DNA from: Kutzneria sp. CA-103260
GTDB taxonomy: Bacteria > Actinomycetota > Actinomycetes > Mycobacteriales > Pseudonocardiaceae
DNA: 64,000 bases
Direction of reading: 5' to 3'
NCBI RefSeq assembly: GCF_018263855.1
Contig: NZ_CP073318.1
Span: 6,262,001-6,326,000 of the forward strand
Positions within the stretch are counted from its first letter, which is position 1. Each line of letters begins with the position of its first letter. Of this stretch, positions 34,145 through 42,933 are shown in pieces. A program made the translations under genes and the position numbers. The notes beneath the pieces are model-generated. The model was not told the origin of the DNA. It ran no database searches and saw only the letters and a list, made by a program, of their open reading frames with translations.

Positions 34145-35863
34145 ATGACTGCCACTGCTGACGATCTCGGCCAGTTGACGTTCGACGAGCTGGGCACGCC
34201 GCTGCGGGAGACCACGTTCGTCGTGGTCGACCTGGAGACCACCGGGGGCCGGGCCGGCGAGGACGGGATCACCGAGATCGGGGCGGTGAAGGTGCGGGGC
34301 GGGGAGGTGCTGGGCGAGTTCGGCACGCTGGTGAACCCGCGCCGGGGCATCCCGCCGGAGATCGTGCGGCTGACCGGCATCACCGAGGCGATGGTGTACA
34401 CAGCACCGCCGATAGAAGAGGTGCTGCCGGCGTTCCTGGAGTTCGCGGCGGGGGCGGTGCTGGTGGCGCACAACTCGGGGTTCGACACGGGCTTCCTGAA
34501 GGCGGCGTGCACGCGGCACGGCTATGCGTGGCCGAAGCCGGCGGTGTTGTGCACGGTGCGGCTGGCGCGGCGGGTGCTGACCAGGGAGGAGGCGCCGAGC
34601 TGCCGGCTGTCGGCGTTGGCCGAACTGTTCAGCACGGACACGACGCCGAACCACCGTGCGCTGGACGACGCCAAGGCGACGGTGGACGTGCTGCACGGCC
34701 TGTTGGAACGGCTGGGCCCGATGGGGGTGCAGTCGCTGGAGGAGCTGTTCGACTACCTCCCGGACGTGACGCCGGCGCAGCGCCGTAAGCGCACGCTGGC
34801 GCAGCATCTGCCGTCGGAGCCGGGGGTGTACCTGTTCCGCGGCCCGTCGGAGGAGGTGCTGTACGTCGGCACGGCTTCCAACCTGCGGCGACGGGTGCGG
34901 CAGTACTTCACGGGCAGCGAGAGCCGGGGCCGCATCCGGGAGATGGTGGCGCTGGCGATCCGGGTGGATTCGGTGGTGTGCGCCCATTCACTGGAGGCGG
35001 AGGTCCGGGAGCTGCGCCTGTTGACGGCGCACAAACCGCAGTACAACCGGCGGTCCCGCAACCAGCAGGGCGGCTGGTGGGTGACCCTGACCGACGAGGC
35101 GTTCCCTCGGCTGTCGGTGGTGCGCCGGCCACGCGACGGTGCCCTGGGGCCGTTCCGGTCACGGGGATCGGCCGACACCGCTGCCACGGCGTTGAGCGAC
35201 GCCACCGGTCTGCGGACCTGTAGCCAGCGGATACCAGCGAAAGGCGCCAACGGCACGCCATGTGCGCTGGCGGAGTTGGGCCGCTGTCGAGCCCCCTGTG
35301 CCGGCCGGCAGGACGTCGACGACTACGGGCTGGCCCCGGCGACGGTCCGGGACCTCATCGCCGGCCGGGACCTCGCGCCGTTCGACCGGCTGGCCGCCCA
35401 GCTGGAGGAGCTGGCCCTGGCCGAACGGTTCGAGGAGGCGGCCGTCCGCCGCGACCGCCTCGCCGACCTGGTCCGGGCGGTCGACCGCGCCCAGCGGCTG
35501 GCCGCGCTGGCCGCCCTGCCCGAGCTGGTCGCCGCCCGCCCCGACGGCAGCGGCGGCTGGGAGTTCTCCGTGGTCCGCCACGGCCGCCTGGCGTCGGCCG
35601 GCGTGGCCCGCCGCGGCGTCCGGCCCATGCCCGTGGTCGACGCCCTCGTCGCCGCGGCCGAGACGGTCATTCCCGGCGACGGCCCGCTGCACGGCGCCCC
35701 GGCCGAGGAGACGGGGGTGGTGCTGCGCTGGCTCAACCGACCCGGCACGCGGCTGGTCTACTGCGACACGCCCTGGTCCGAGCCGGCGAAGTCGGCCGCG
35801 GGGTGGCGGGCCTGGGTGGATCGGGCGGTAGCGGGTCGGGAGACCTACGCGGGGCTGAACTGA
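34145..35863 (+). CDS. DEDD exonuclease fused to UvrC-like GIY-YIG domain
   Basis: Protein of 572 residues from ATG 34145. The N-terminal DnaQ-type exonuclease (about 20-190) has the DEDDh residues in VVDLETTGG, AHNSGFDTGF and NHRALDDAKAT. The second part (about 215-330) resembles the UvrC GIY-YIG domain: PSEPGVYLFRGP, VLYVGTASNLRRRVRQYF and a Glu in HSLEAEVREL, followed by KPQYNRRSR. The UvrB-binding and RNase H-like endonuclease domains of UvrC are absent. It corresponds to Rv2191. The role is probably in DNA repair as a combined 3'-5' exonuclease and nickase, but no pathway is established. Confidence 0.9.
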   Translation: MTATADDLGQLTFDELGTPLRETTFVVVDLETTGGRAGEDGITEIGAVKVRGGEVLGEFGTLVNPRRGIPPEIVRLTGITEAMVYTAPPIEEVLPAFLEFAAGAVLVAHNSGFDTGFLKAACTRHGYAWPKPAVLCTVRLARRVLTREEAPSCRLSALAELFSTDTTPNHRALDDAKATVDVLHGLLERLGPMGVQSLEELFDYLPDVTPAQRRKRTLAQHLPSEPGVYLFRGPSEEVLYVGTASNLRRRVRQYFTGSESRGRIREMVALAIRVDSVVCAHSLEAEVRELRLLTAHKPQYNRRSRNQQGGWWVTLTDEAFPRLSVVRRPRDGALGPFRSRGSADTAATALSDATGLRTCSQRIPAKGANGTPCALAELGRCRAPCAGRQDVDDYGLAPATVRDLIAGRDLAPFDRLAAQLEELALAERFEEAAVRRDRLADLVRAVDRAQRLAALAALPELVAARPDGSGGWEFSVVRHGRLASAGVARRGVRPMPVVDALVAAAETVIPGDGPLHGAPAEETGVVLRWLNRPGTRLVYCDTPWSEPAKSAAGWRAWVDRAVAGRETYAGLN

Positions 35864-35897
35864 GACCGCACGATCCCCGACGGGTCCGTCCCACGGC

Positions 35898-36368
35898 TCA
35901 GAACTTGAGCTTGCGCACCATTTCCAGCCCGCCCGTCCGCGGCTGGAAGCCGAGGCTCTCGTACAGCCCACGCCCCTCCTCGGTGGCATGCAGATCGCAC
36001 TTGACCAGGCCGAGGTCGTCCAGCCGGTCGACCAGGGCGGTGACAACGAGCCTGGCCAGACCCCGCCGCCGCCAGGCCGGGTCGGTGCAGACGTTGTGCA
36101 GGTGCGCCATGGACGTCCCGAGGTCGCCGGGCCGCGGCATGTCCAGACGAATGAAGGCGGCGGCGCAGCTGGCCAGGCCACCGCCCGGGGCGTCGACGAC
36201 GGCGGCGATCAGGCCGGGGCCGCCGAGCTCACGCCGGAACAGCTCCACGCACGGGCGTTCCCAGTCGGTGTTGGCGACGTCCCGGCCCATGGCCTCGAAC
36301 ATGACAACCCGGAGGCGGACGAGTTCTTCGGCGTCGCCGGCGACGGCTGGGCGGACAGTCCAGTTCAT
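35898..36368 (-). CDS. GNAT-family N-acetyltransferase
   Basis: Protein of 156 residues. The GNAT fold is shown by the N-terminal strand-helix VRPAVAGDAEELVRLR, and by the acetyl-CoA pyrophosphate loop WRRRGLARLVVTALVDRL near residue 100, then YESLGFQPRTGGLEMV at the end. It acetylates an unknown amine. Its ATG overlaps the FAD monooxygenase stop by 4 nt, so the two enzymes are made together and may act on the same small molecule. The pair is part of the accessory island between the DEDD exonuclease and qcrB. Confidence 0.87.
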   Translation of the reverse strand: MNWTVRPAVAGDAEELVRLRVVMFEAMGRDVANTDWERPCVELFRRELGGPGLIAAVVDAPGGGLASCAAAFIRLDMPRPGDLGTSMAHLHNVCTDPAWRRRGLARLVVTALVDRLDDLGLVKCDLHATEEGRGLYESLGFQPRTGGLEMVRKLKF

Positions 36369-37453
36369 AGCGTGATCGCATTCTTGGCGAGGTCGAGGGC
36401 GCTGTCGTCGGGCTGCCGGTCGGGGCGGGCGAGGGCCTGGTTGGCGTCGACGAAGGGCCGCATTCGTCGCTCATACGCCGCGAAGGCGGGACCTGGGTCG
36501 CCGCCGGAGCGGCCCAGCTCGGTCCCGAGCACGTAGGCCCCGACGAGGGCGAGGCTGGTCCCCTGGCCGGTGATCGGCGACGGGCAGCAGGCGGCGTCGC
36601 CGACCAGGGCGACCCGACCTGAGGTCCACGCCGGCATCCGGACCTGGGCCATGACGTCGCTGTACAGGTCGTCGGCCGACCACATGGCGGTCAGCATCTC
36701 CGCGGTGTGCCCGCCGAACCCGGCGAACCGGTCGGCGACCAACTGCTTCAACCCGCCGGCGTCCACCCGCTCCAGGTGCTCCTCCGGGCCGGCCTCGAAG
36801 CCGCCGATGACCCGCACCTCGGCGTTGTCCCGCACCGGGTACACGCAGTAGCCGCGTAGGCCGTCGCGCTGCCAGACCTGCCAGTTGTCCAGGCCCAGGA
36901 AGTTCGGCGCGCTGAAGATGGCCAGCCGAGCCCGCAGCGAGTGCAGGAAGTCCCGCTCCGGTCCGAAGACCAGCCGCCGGACCGTCGAGTGCAGGCCGTC
37001 GGCCCCGATGACCAGGTCGTAGACCGCCGGCCGGCCCCGCTCGAACTCGACCCGGCCGTCCGGCTCGACCGCGGTGACGCTGTCGCCGAAGACGTAGTCG
37101 ACCTGGTCGCGGGTCGCTTCGTGGAGAAAGGCGCAGAGGTCTTCACGCAGCAGTTCGACGTCCGGACTGTCCAACCGGCCGGCGGACATGGTCATCTCCG
37201 TGGACGACCACTCCTCCGTGCCCTCTCGGTCGTACATCGTCATGCCGCGCATCCGCGTCTTCACGGCCTGCACCCGCGGCATCAGGCCCATCCGCTCGAC
37301 GACCTCCAGCGCGACGCCGCGGACGTCGATGGCCTGCCCACCGGGCCGCAGCGCCGGCGCCTGCTCGACAACGGTGACCGCGAAGCCGTGCCGGCTCAGC
37401 CAGTAGGCGACCGCCGGGCCGGCGATGCTGGCCCCGGACACCAGAACGCGCAT
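36365..37453 (-). CDS. FAD-dependent monooxygenase (aromatic hydroxylase / TetX-like)
   Basis: Protein of 362 residues from ATG 37453, which has AGGGGGAGC upstream. The FAD-binding GxGxxG region is LVSGASIAGPAVAYWLSRHG, the DG motif is YDLVIGADGLHSTVRR near residue 160, and the second FAD motif is VALVGDAACCPSPITGQG near 280. This is the class A flavoprotein hydroxylase pattern seen in TetX-like and polyketide-tailoring enzymes. Coupled to the GNAT gene. Opposite the RAM-domain gene there are 83 nt of shared upstream DNA. Substrate unknown; drug or metabolite modification is an inference. Confidence 0.87.
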   Translation of the reverse strand: MRVLVSGASIAGPAVAYWLSRHGFAVTVVEQAPALRPGGQAIDVRGVALEVVERMGLMPRVQAVKTRMRGMTMYDREGTEEWSSTEMTMSAGRLDSPDVELLREDLCAFLHEATRDQVDYVFGDSVTAVEPDGRVEFERGRPAVYDLVIGADGLHSTVRRLVFGPERDFLHSLRARLAIFSAPNFLGLDNWQVWQRDGLRGYCVYPVRDNAEVRVIGGFEAGPEEHLERVDAGGLKQLVADRFAGFGGHTAEMLTAMWSADDLYSDVMAQVRMPAWTSGRVALVGDAACCPSPITGQGTSLALVGAYVLGTELGRSGGDPGPAFAAYERRMRPFVDANQALARPDRQPDDSALDLAKNAITL

Positions 37454-37536
37454 CAAGCTCCCCCTCGAAATCGCTGTGCCCCACCATCCTTGCCCTACGA
37501 TCGGCAGGACGTCGAACCATTACAGGAGGTCCCGTC

Positions 37537-37815
37537 GTGATCACGGCGATCGTGTTGATCCAGGCCACCGCCGAGTCCATCCCGGAGGCCGCCCAGGCGA
37601 TCGCCGACATCGACGGCGTCCAGGAGGTCTACTCCTGCGCCGGCGACGTCGACCTGATCGCGCACGTCAAGGTGGCCCAGCACGAGGACCTGGCCGAACT
37701 GGTGCCGGGCCGGATCAGCAAGGTGCCGGGCGTGCTCAACACCGACACCCACATCGCCTTCCGGTCCTACTCCCGCCGCGACGCCGAGGACTCCTTCTCC
37801 GCCGGCCTGGACTGA
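37537..37815 (+). CDS. Stand-alone Lrp/AsnC ligand-binding (RAM) domain protein
   Basis: Protein of 92 residues. GTG 37537 follows AGGAGG at seven bases. The sequence VITAIVLIQATAESIPEAA, DIDGVQEVYSCAGDVDLIAH and ISKVPGVLNTDTHIAFR is the Lrp/AsnC alpha/beta sandwich that binds amino acids and oligomerises; there is no DNA-binding domain. Such proteins are found near trpD in actinobacteria and may modulate full-length Lrp proteins or bind an amino acid. The last 49 nt are shared with the convergent MFS transporter gene on the other strand. Confidence 0.83.
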   Translation: MITAIVLIQATAESIPEAAQAIADIDGVQEVYSCAGDVDLIAHVKVAQHEDLAELVPGRISKVPGVLNTDTHIAFRSYSRRDAEDSFSAGLD

Positions 37816-39002
37816 AACGCCACGTCGACGGCGCGCAGCCGGAACACCAGCGCGGTCAGCACGGCACCGACGCCGCACAGGGCGATCACGTGTGACACCG
37901 GCACCACCCCGGCCAGCGCGCCGGCCACCGCGGGGCTGATGCCCTGCGCGGTCATCAGGCCGGTGGACAGCAGCCCGAACGCCTGGCCACGGCCGGCCGT
38001 CGGCACGACGTCGCGGAACCGCTGCTGGATCGGCAGCCCATAGGCGAAGCCGACGCCGGCGAGCACCAGCAGCGCCCCGCACACCTCCACCGGCAGGTCG
38101 GCGACCGCGAAGCCGAGCAGCGGCAGGCCGACCACCGCCATCATCGGCACCATCAGCCGTCGCCGCTGCTCGGGCCCGACGACCCGGCCGATCACCAGGC
38201 TGCCGATCATCATCCCGACCGGCAGGCAGGCCAGCAGCAGGCCACCGGTCTGGGTCGGCAGGCCGCGGGCGGCGACGTAGGGCACGATCAGGCTCTCCGC
38301 CGCGGTCACGCAGGCCGGCGGCAGCCACTGGGCCAGAATCAGCGCCCGGATCGTGCGGTCCCGCAGCAGCTCCCGATTTCCGGTCAAGCTGCGTCGCAAG
38401 GCGGTCAGCGCACCGCGCTCCCCCGGCGAAACGCGCAGGTCAGGCAGCCGAAGCCACACCCAGGCGGCGGCAACCAGGTGCAGTCCAGCGGTGACCAGCA
38501 TGGCGTGCTGCGCGCCGAGCACGGCGACGGCAGCGCCGGCCCCGGCCATGCCGACCAGTTGCGCCGCTGACGACGCCAGGTTGAGCAGCGAGCGGCCGAG
38601 CACGTAGCTCTCGCCGTCGAGCACATCGGCCACCACCCGGCCGACTGCCCCGTTCACCAGCGGCGTCACCGTCGACACGGCGGCGACCAGCGTCATGCTC
38701 AGCCAGATCGGCAGATCAACCAGCCCCAACAGCAGCCCGCTGCCGAACTCCACCCCGTAGCCGAGGGCGATCAGCTGGCGAGGTGGCAGCAGGTCGGCCA
38801 CCGCGCCGAGGAGGCTGCCGCCGATGAGCTGCGGCAGAAACGAGATCCCGTACGCCACCGCGGCCAGCAGCGGCGAGCCGGTCACCGCGAACACCAGGAC
38901 CGACAGCGCGACGATCCGCACGGTATCCGCGGTGACGGCGAGGGTGCGGGTGGTGAACAGCACCCGGAACGCAGTGTTGGCCAGCACACCGGCGTAGGTC
39001 AT
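37767..39002 (-). CDS. MFS transporter
   Basis: Major facilitator protein of 411 residues with about 12 hydrophobic helices. The loop between helices 2 and 3 reads GSLLGAVADLLPPRQLIALG, the family's cytoplasmic motif, and a charged central loop separates the halves near residue 200. It looks like an MFS_3-type exporter. It is divergent from the ArsR-like regulator with 66 nt between starts, including a perfect palindrome, so the regulator probably controls it. Likely drug or metabolite efflux; substrate unknown. Confidence 0.87.
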   Translation of the reverse strand: MTYAGVLANTAFRVLFTTRTLAVTADTVRIVALSVLVFAVTGSPLLAAVAYGISFLPQLIGGSLLGAVADLLPPRQLIALGYGVEFGSGLLLGLVDLPIWLSMTLVAAVSTVTPLVNGAVGRVVADVLDGESYVLGRSLLNLASSAAQLVGMAGAGAAVAVLGAQHAMLVTAGLHLVAAAWVWLRLPDLRVSPGERGALTALRRSLTGNRELLRDRTIRALILAQWLPPACVTAAESLIVPYVAARGLPTQTGGLLLACLPVGMMIGSLVIGRVVGPEQRRRLMVPMMAVVGLPLLGFAVADLPVEVCGALLVLAGVGFAYGLPIQQRFRDVVPTAGRGQAFGLLSTGLMTAQGISPAVAGALAGVVPVSHVIALCGVGAVLTALVFRLRAVDVAFQSRPAEKESSASRRE

Positions 39003-39041
39003 AGGCCGAGCCTGCGACCCGGCGGTGCCGCCGAGCCAAAG

Positions 39042-39059
39042 TTACGTGCACGGACGTAA
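39042..39059. promoter_or_regulatory. Inverted repeat in the MFS/ArsR divergent promoter
   Basis: TTACGT-GCACGG-ACGTAA is a perfect 6-bp inverted repeat centred between the two starts, 9 nt before the regulator GTG and 40 nt before the MFS start. It is a good candidate for the operator of the ArsR-family protein on both genes. Confidence 0.6.
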
Positions 39060-39068
39060 GGTCGCGGC

Positions 39069-40043
39069 GTGCTCCGCTACCTCGTCGGCAGCGAGGACCT
39101 GGCCCGAAGCCGGTTCGCGCTGTCGCCGCTGTTCGAGCTGGACAGCCTGCTCCGGTCGGTGGTCGGTCTGCCCCCGCGCCGGCTGCCCGTGCCGTGGCTG
39201 CACCGAATCACGCCTTCGTACCGCAGGCTGCGACAAGATCCCGCCTTCCGTGCGGTGCTGGCCCTGCACAAGCCCGGCCGAGGCGCCACCTTCCTCGCCC
39301 CACCGCCGCAAGGCCTGGCCCAGACCGTCGAAGACGACCTGGACACTGTTCGGGCCACCGCGGTCGAGCGGGTCCGAGAGGAGATCGCCGGCCTGGAGCC
39401 CGTGGCCGACGACCAGGCCCGTGCGGTGCTCGACGCCCCGGACGTCGTGGCCCGTCTTGCCGACGTGCTGGAACAGGCATGGCACGAGCTGCTCGCCCCG
39501 GACTGGCCACAGCTGCGCGCCATCTGTGAGCGGGACGTGGTGCACCGGGCCGGCCTGCTCGGCCGAGGCGGCTGGCTGGCCGCGCTCGACGGCCTGCATC
39601 CCAAGGTGCGCTGGCGGGACCACGGCATCGACGTGCTGCACATGGCCGACGGGACCGTCGACCTGCGCGGCGAGGGTCTGCTGCTGATCCCGTCAGTGTT
39701 CGTGTGGCCGCGCGTCGCCGCCTACCACGACGACCCCTGGCCCAAGGCCATCGTCTATCCCGCCCGTGGCGTCGCCGCCCTGTGGGAGAGCCCAGCTGTC
39801 GCGGAGCCGGGGGCGTTGGGGGCGCTGCTGGGCCGGTCCCGGGCGCAACTGCTGCTGGCCCTCGACACGCCGGCCAGCACCACCCACCTGGCCCACAGCC
39901 TGGGACTGGCCGTCGGGGCAGTCGGTGACCACCTCACCGTGCTGCGGCGGGCCGGCCTGCTGGACCGGATCCGGTCCGGCCGGTCGGTGCTCTATCACCG
40001 CACCCCGATCGGCGACGCCCTCGCCGCCCAGTCCGAGCCCTGA
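39069..40043 (+). CDS. ArsR-family regulator with DUF5937-like N-terminal domain
   Basis: Protein of 324 residues, GTG start. The long N-terminal part (MLRYLVGSEDLARSRFALSP and on to about 235) is like DUF5937, found ahead of ArsR domains in actinobacteria. The C-terminal winged helix (about 255-320: QLLLALDTPASTTHLAHSLG, GAVGDHLTVLRRAGLLDRIR) is ArsR/SmtB. There are no metal-binding Cys residues near helix 3 or 5, so it likely senses an organic ligand. It probably represses the divergent MFS gene. Confidence 0.82.
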   Translation: MLRYLVGSEDLARSRFALSPLFELDSLLRSVVGLPPRRLPVPWLHRITPSYRRLRQDPAFRAVLALHKPGRGATFLAPPPQGLAQTVEDDLDTVRATAVERVREEIAGLEPVADDQARAVLDAPDVVARLADVLEQAWHELLAPDWPQLRAICERDVVHRAGLLGRGGWLAALDGLHPKVRWRDHGIDVLHMADGTVDLRGEGLLLIPSVFVWPRVAAYHDDPWPKAIVYPARGVAALWESPAVAEPGALGALLGRSRAQLLLALDTPASTTHLAHSLGLAVGAVGDHLTVLRRAGLLDRIRSGRSVLYHRTPIGDALAAQSEP

Positions 40044-40056
40044 CCTCACCTTCAAC

Positions 40057-40109
40057 GTCATGAAGGGCCCCTTCCTCACGTTCAACGTGAGGAAGGGGCC
40101 CTTCATGAC
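40057..40109. repeat. Long perfect hairpin (26-bp stem), repeat-family member and terminator
   Basis: Positions 40057-40082 are exactly complementary to 40084-40109. The arm contains GTCATGAAGGGCCCC followed by TTCCTCACGTT. It lies between convergent gene ends (ArsR regulator and qcrB), where it can stop transcription from both sides. The same sequence with small changes occurs at 52571-52619 and, shortened, at 17158-17188. Confidence 0.92.
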
Positions 40110-40123
40110 ACAAATGACAGCCG

Positions 40124-41809
40124 TCAGGCTTCGGGCTGCTGGGGCTTGCCCGCCAGCTCCTTCTGCCGCTTCGACTCGGCCTCGGCGGCCGCCGACTCGG
40201 CGTGCGCCTCGGCGCGGGCGTTGGCCAGGGCGGTGACCTCCTCGGCCGGGTCCGGCGAGAGGAAGCCGCCGGCCACCGGGGCGCCGGCCGAGCCCAGCTT
40301 GTTCATCTTCTTGGGCACCGGAGCGCCCTGGTACGGCAGCGCGTGCGGGTGGCCGTGCTCGTCGACCGGGCCCAGCGGCTGGTGCAGCTCGATGAACTCA
40401 CCGTGCGGCAGCCGCTTGATGATGCCGGTCTCGATGCCGTGCTCCAGCACCTCGCGGTCGCCCCGCTGCAGACCGATGCAGATCCGGTAGGTGACGTAGT
40501 ACACCAGCGGCGGCAGCACCAGCAGGCCGATGCGGCCGATCCACGTCGTCGCGTTCAGCGAGATGTCGAACTTGTCGGCGATGATGTCGTTGCCGCCGGA
40601 CAGCAGGCAGACCATGAAGAACGTGATCGCCATCATGCCCAGGCTGGTCCGCACCGGCACGTCCCGCGGCCGCTGCAGCAGGTTGTGGTGCGCGGTGTCC
40701 TTGGTCATCCGGCGCTCGATCCACGGGTAGACCGCAGCGATGCCGGTGAGCAGGGGCAGACCCAGCATGAACGGCAGGAACGGCGCCGGAATGGTGAAGT
40801 TCAGGCCCCACGGGAGGTGGATGTAGGCCTCCCACGCCGGCCACAGACGCACCAGGCCGTCGGTCCAGCCCATGTACCAGTCCGGCTGCGAGCCGGAGGA
40901 GACCTGGGCCGGGTTGTACGGACCGAAGTTCCAGATGGGGTTGATCTGGAACAGACCGCTCATCAGCGCCAGCAGACCGGCGACGAGGGCGAAGAAGCCG
41001 CCGCCCTTGGCCGCGAACACCGGCATGATGCGCACGCCGACGACGTTGCGCTCGGTCCGGCGCGGGCCGGGGAACTGGGTGTGCTTCTGGTACCACACCA
41101 GACCCAGGTGCACGGCGATCAGCGCCAGGATGACGCCGGGCAGCAGCAGGATGTGCAGCGTGTAGATGCGCGGCAGGATCACCGTGCCCGGGAACTCGCC
41201 GCCGAACAGGATCCAGTCCACCCAGGTGCCCAGCACCGGGATCGACTCGATCAGGCCGAACATCACGCGCAGACCGGTGCCGGACAGCAGGTCGTCGGGC
41301 AGCGAGTAGCCGAAGAAGCCCTCGAGCGAGCCGATCATGAACAGCACGACGCCGATGACCCAGTTCACCTCACGCGGGCGCCGGAACGCGCCGGTGAAGA
41401 AGATCCGGAACATGTGGGCGACGATCGCCGACATGAACAGCAGCGCCGCCCAGTGGTGGATCTGCCGCACGAACAGGCCGCCGCGCACCTCGAACGAGAG
41501 GTCCAGGGTGGAGGCGAAGGCCCGCGACATCTGGATGCCGCGCAGGTTGTCGAACGCGCCGTTGTAGGTGACCTCCTGCATGGAGGGATCGAAGAACAGC
41601 GCGAGGTACGTGCCGGACAGCAGCAGCACGATGAAGCTGTACAGGGCGATCTCGCCGAGCAGGAAGGACCAGTGCGACGGGAAGACCTTGTTCAGCTGGC
41701 GACGCATGCCGGCGGCCAGGTGGTACCGGTCGTCGGCCCACTTCGCCGCGCCACCAGCGACGCGAGTCGCCGTGTTCGCCGGCTTCGTCGGCGTGGTGAT
41801 GCCGCTCAT
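40124..41809 (-). CDS. qcrB: Cytochrome bc1 complex cytochrome b subunit
   Basis: Protein of 561 residues. Membrane helices carry heme ligands in RQIHHWAALLFMSAIVAHM and in a second His pair around IYTLHILLLPGVILALIAVH. The quinol site motif is PDWYMGW (PEWY in most species). An actinobacterial C-terminal extension (after about 450) ends in an Ala/Glu/Lys-rich tail. It oxidises menaquinol in the III2-IV2 supercomplex. Its start overlaps the qcrA stop by 4 nt. Corresponds to Rv2196. Confidence 0.97.
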   Translation of the reverse strand: MSGITTPTKPANTATRVAGGAAKWADDRYHLAAGMRRQLNKVFPSHWSFLLGEIALYSFIVLLLSGTYLALFFDPSMQEVTYNGAFDNLRGIQMSRAFASTLDLSFEVRGGLFVRQIHHWAALLFMSAIVAHMFRIFFTGAFRRPREVNWVIGVVLFMIGSLEGFFGYSLPDDLLSGTGLRVMFGLIESIPVLGTWVDWILFGGEFPGTVILPRIYTLHILLLPGVILALIAVHLGLVWYQKHTQFPGPRRTERNVVGVRIMPVFAAKGGGFFALVAGLLALMSGLFQINPIWNFGPYNPAQVSSGSQPDWYMGWTDGLVRLWPAWEAYIHLPWGLNFTIPAPFLPFMLGLPLLTGIAAVYPWIERRMTKDTAHHNLLQRPRDVPVRTSLGMMAITFFMVCLLSGGNDIIADKFDISLNATTWIGRIGLLVLPPLVYYVTYRICIGLQRGDREVLEHGIETGIIKRLPHGEFIELHQPLGPVDEHGHPHALPYQGAPVPKKMNKLGSAGAPVAGGFLSPDPAEEVTALANARAEAHAESAAAEAESKRQKELAGKPQQPEA

Positions 41810-42933
41810 GAGTCACGCTCCCAGAACGCGGGGCCGATGGGCTCGATGAAGTCGCTCCGCGCCACGAAGTATCCGCTCTCGTCAACCTCGATGGGAAGCT
41901 GCGGCAGCGCGCGGGCGGCCGGGCCGAAGACCGGCTTCGCGTACTCGAACACGTCGAACTGCGACTGGTGGCACGGGCACAGCAGACGACCGGTCTGCTG
42001 CTCGTACAGCGAGGTCGGGCAGCCCAGGTGGGTGCAGATCTTCGAGTACGCGTAGTAGTCGCCGAAGTTGAAGTTCTCCTGGCCGGACCGCTTGACCACG
42101 TTCTGGTCCGGGCGCAGCCGGATCAGCATGACCGGGTTGTCCGAGCGGTGCAGCGCGGCGGACAGCGCCTCCTCGTTGCCCCGCTCCGATTCGCGGAACG
42201 GGAACACCGTCTCGAAGCCGCCCGCGTCCAGGTCCTCGGGCCGGATCAGCGCGACCTCGCCGGCGTCACCGGTGTTGCGGCGCAGGTAGACCTTCTCGCC
42301 CGGGAAGCTCGCCTGCCAGCCGGTGTGCCAGAGCGAGTCCTTGGAGTTGGTGTCCTTGAACGGGTTCTTCAGCATGCCGCCCAGCGGCAGCACGACCAGG
42401 CCCAGCCCCATCACGCCGGCCGCGGCGCCCGCGGTCCGCTTGACCAGGGAGCGGCGGGTGATGGTGCTGCGCACACCGGCGTCGGCCAACTCGGCCAGGA
42501 TGGTCTCCTGGTCGACCTTGGCCGAGCCGCCGTCGTGGCGGTCCTGCACGGCCAGCTCGTGCGGGATGAACTTCTTGGTGTAGTTCAGCGCGCCGACGCC
42601 GAGGCCGACCACGGTCAGGCCGAGCGTGATGCCGATGACCGGGGTGTACAGGCTGTACAGGAAGTAGCCGTCGGTGTTCGGGGCCGCGTACTCCCACGGC
42701 CAGAACAAGAAGGCCACGATGAAGGCCAGGCCGGCCACCGCGGCCAGCAGGAACCAGTAGGCCACGGCGCGCTCGGCGCGCTTCTCGGCCTTGGTGCCCT
42801 TGACCGGCCACGGGTCCTCGTAGCTGATCAGCTCGACACCGTCCAGCTTGGTGCCCAGCGTGACCAGCTCGTCCCGGCTCATGCCGTCCAGTTCTGCCTC
42901 GGTGGGCAGCTTCTCGTCGTGCTCGCCGCTCAT
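41806..42933 (-). CDS. qcrA: Cytochrome bc1 complex Rieske iron-sulfur subunit
   Basis: Protein of 375 residues from ATG 42933, which overlaps the qcrC stop by 4 nt. The N-terminal half has three membrane helices (about 70-95, 105-130 and 175-200), as in other actinobacteria. The last one resembles a Tat-dependent segment (STITRRSLVKR before it). The Rieske cluster motifs are CTHLGCPTSLY and CPCHQSQFD, with FGPAARALPQLPI following. It transfers electrons from menaquinol to cytochrome cc. Confidence 0.97.
   Translation of the reverse strand: MSGEHDEKLPTEAELDGMSRDELVTLGTKLDGVELISYEDPWPVKGTKAEKRAERAVAYWFLLAAVAGLAFIVAFLFWPWEYAAPNTDGYFLYSLYTPVIGITLGLTVVGLGVGALNYTKKFIPHELAVQDRHDGGSAKVDQETILAELADAGVRSTITRRSLVKRTAGAAAGVMGLGLVVLPLGGMLKNPFKDTNSKDSLWHTGWQASFPGEKVYLRRNTGDAGEVALIRPEDLDAGGFETVFPFRESERGNEEALSAALHRSDNPVMLIRLRPDQNVVKRSGQENFNFGDYYAYSKICTHLGCPTSLYEQQTGRLLCPCHQSQFDVFEYAKPVFGPAARALPQLPIEVDESGYFVARSDFIEPIGPAFWERDS

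Noticed and set aside
32566..35863. Defence system made of NYN protein and DEDD-UvrC nuclease
   Set aside because: Both have orthologs in fixed gene order with envelope and respiratory genes in related genera, so a chromosomal housekeeping role is more likely.
24869..37453. Secondary-metabolite cluster (SARP, FAD monooxygenase, MFS, P450)
   Set aside because: These genes are spread among conserved housekeeping genes and no synthase, ligase cluster or carrier protein is present.
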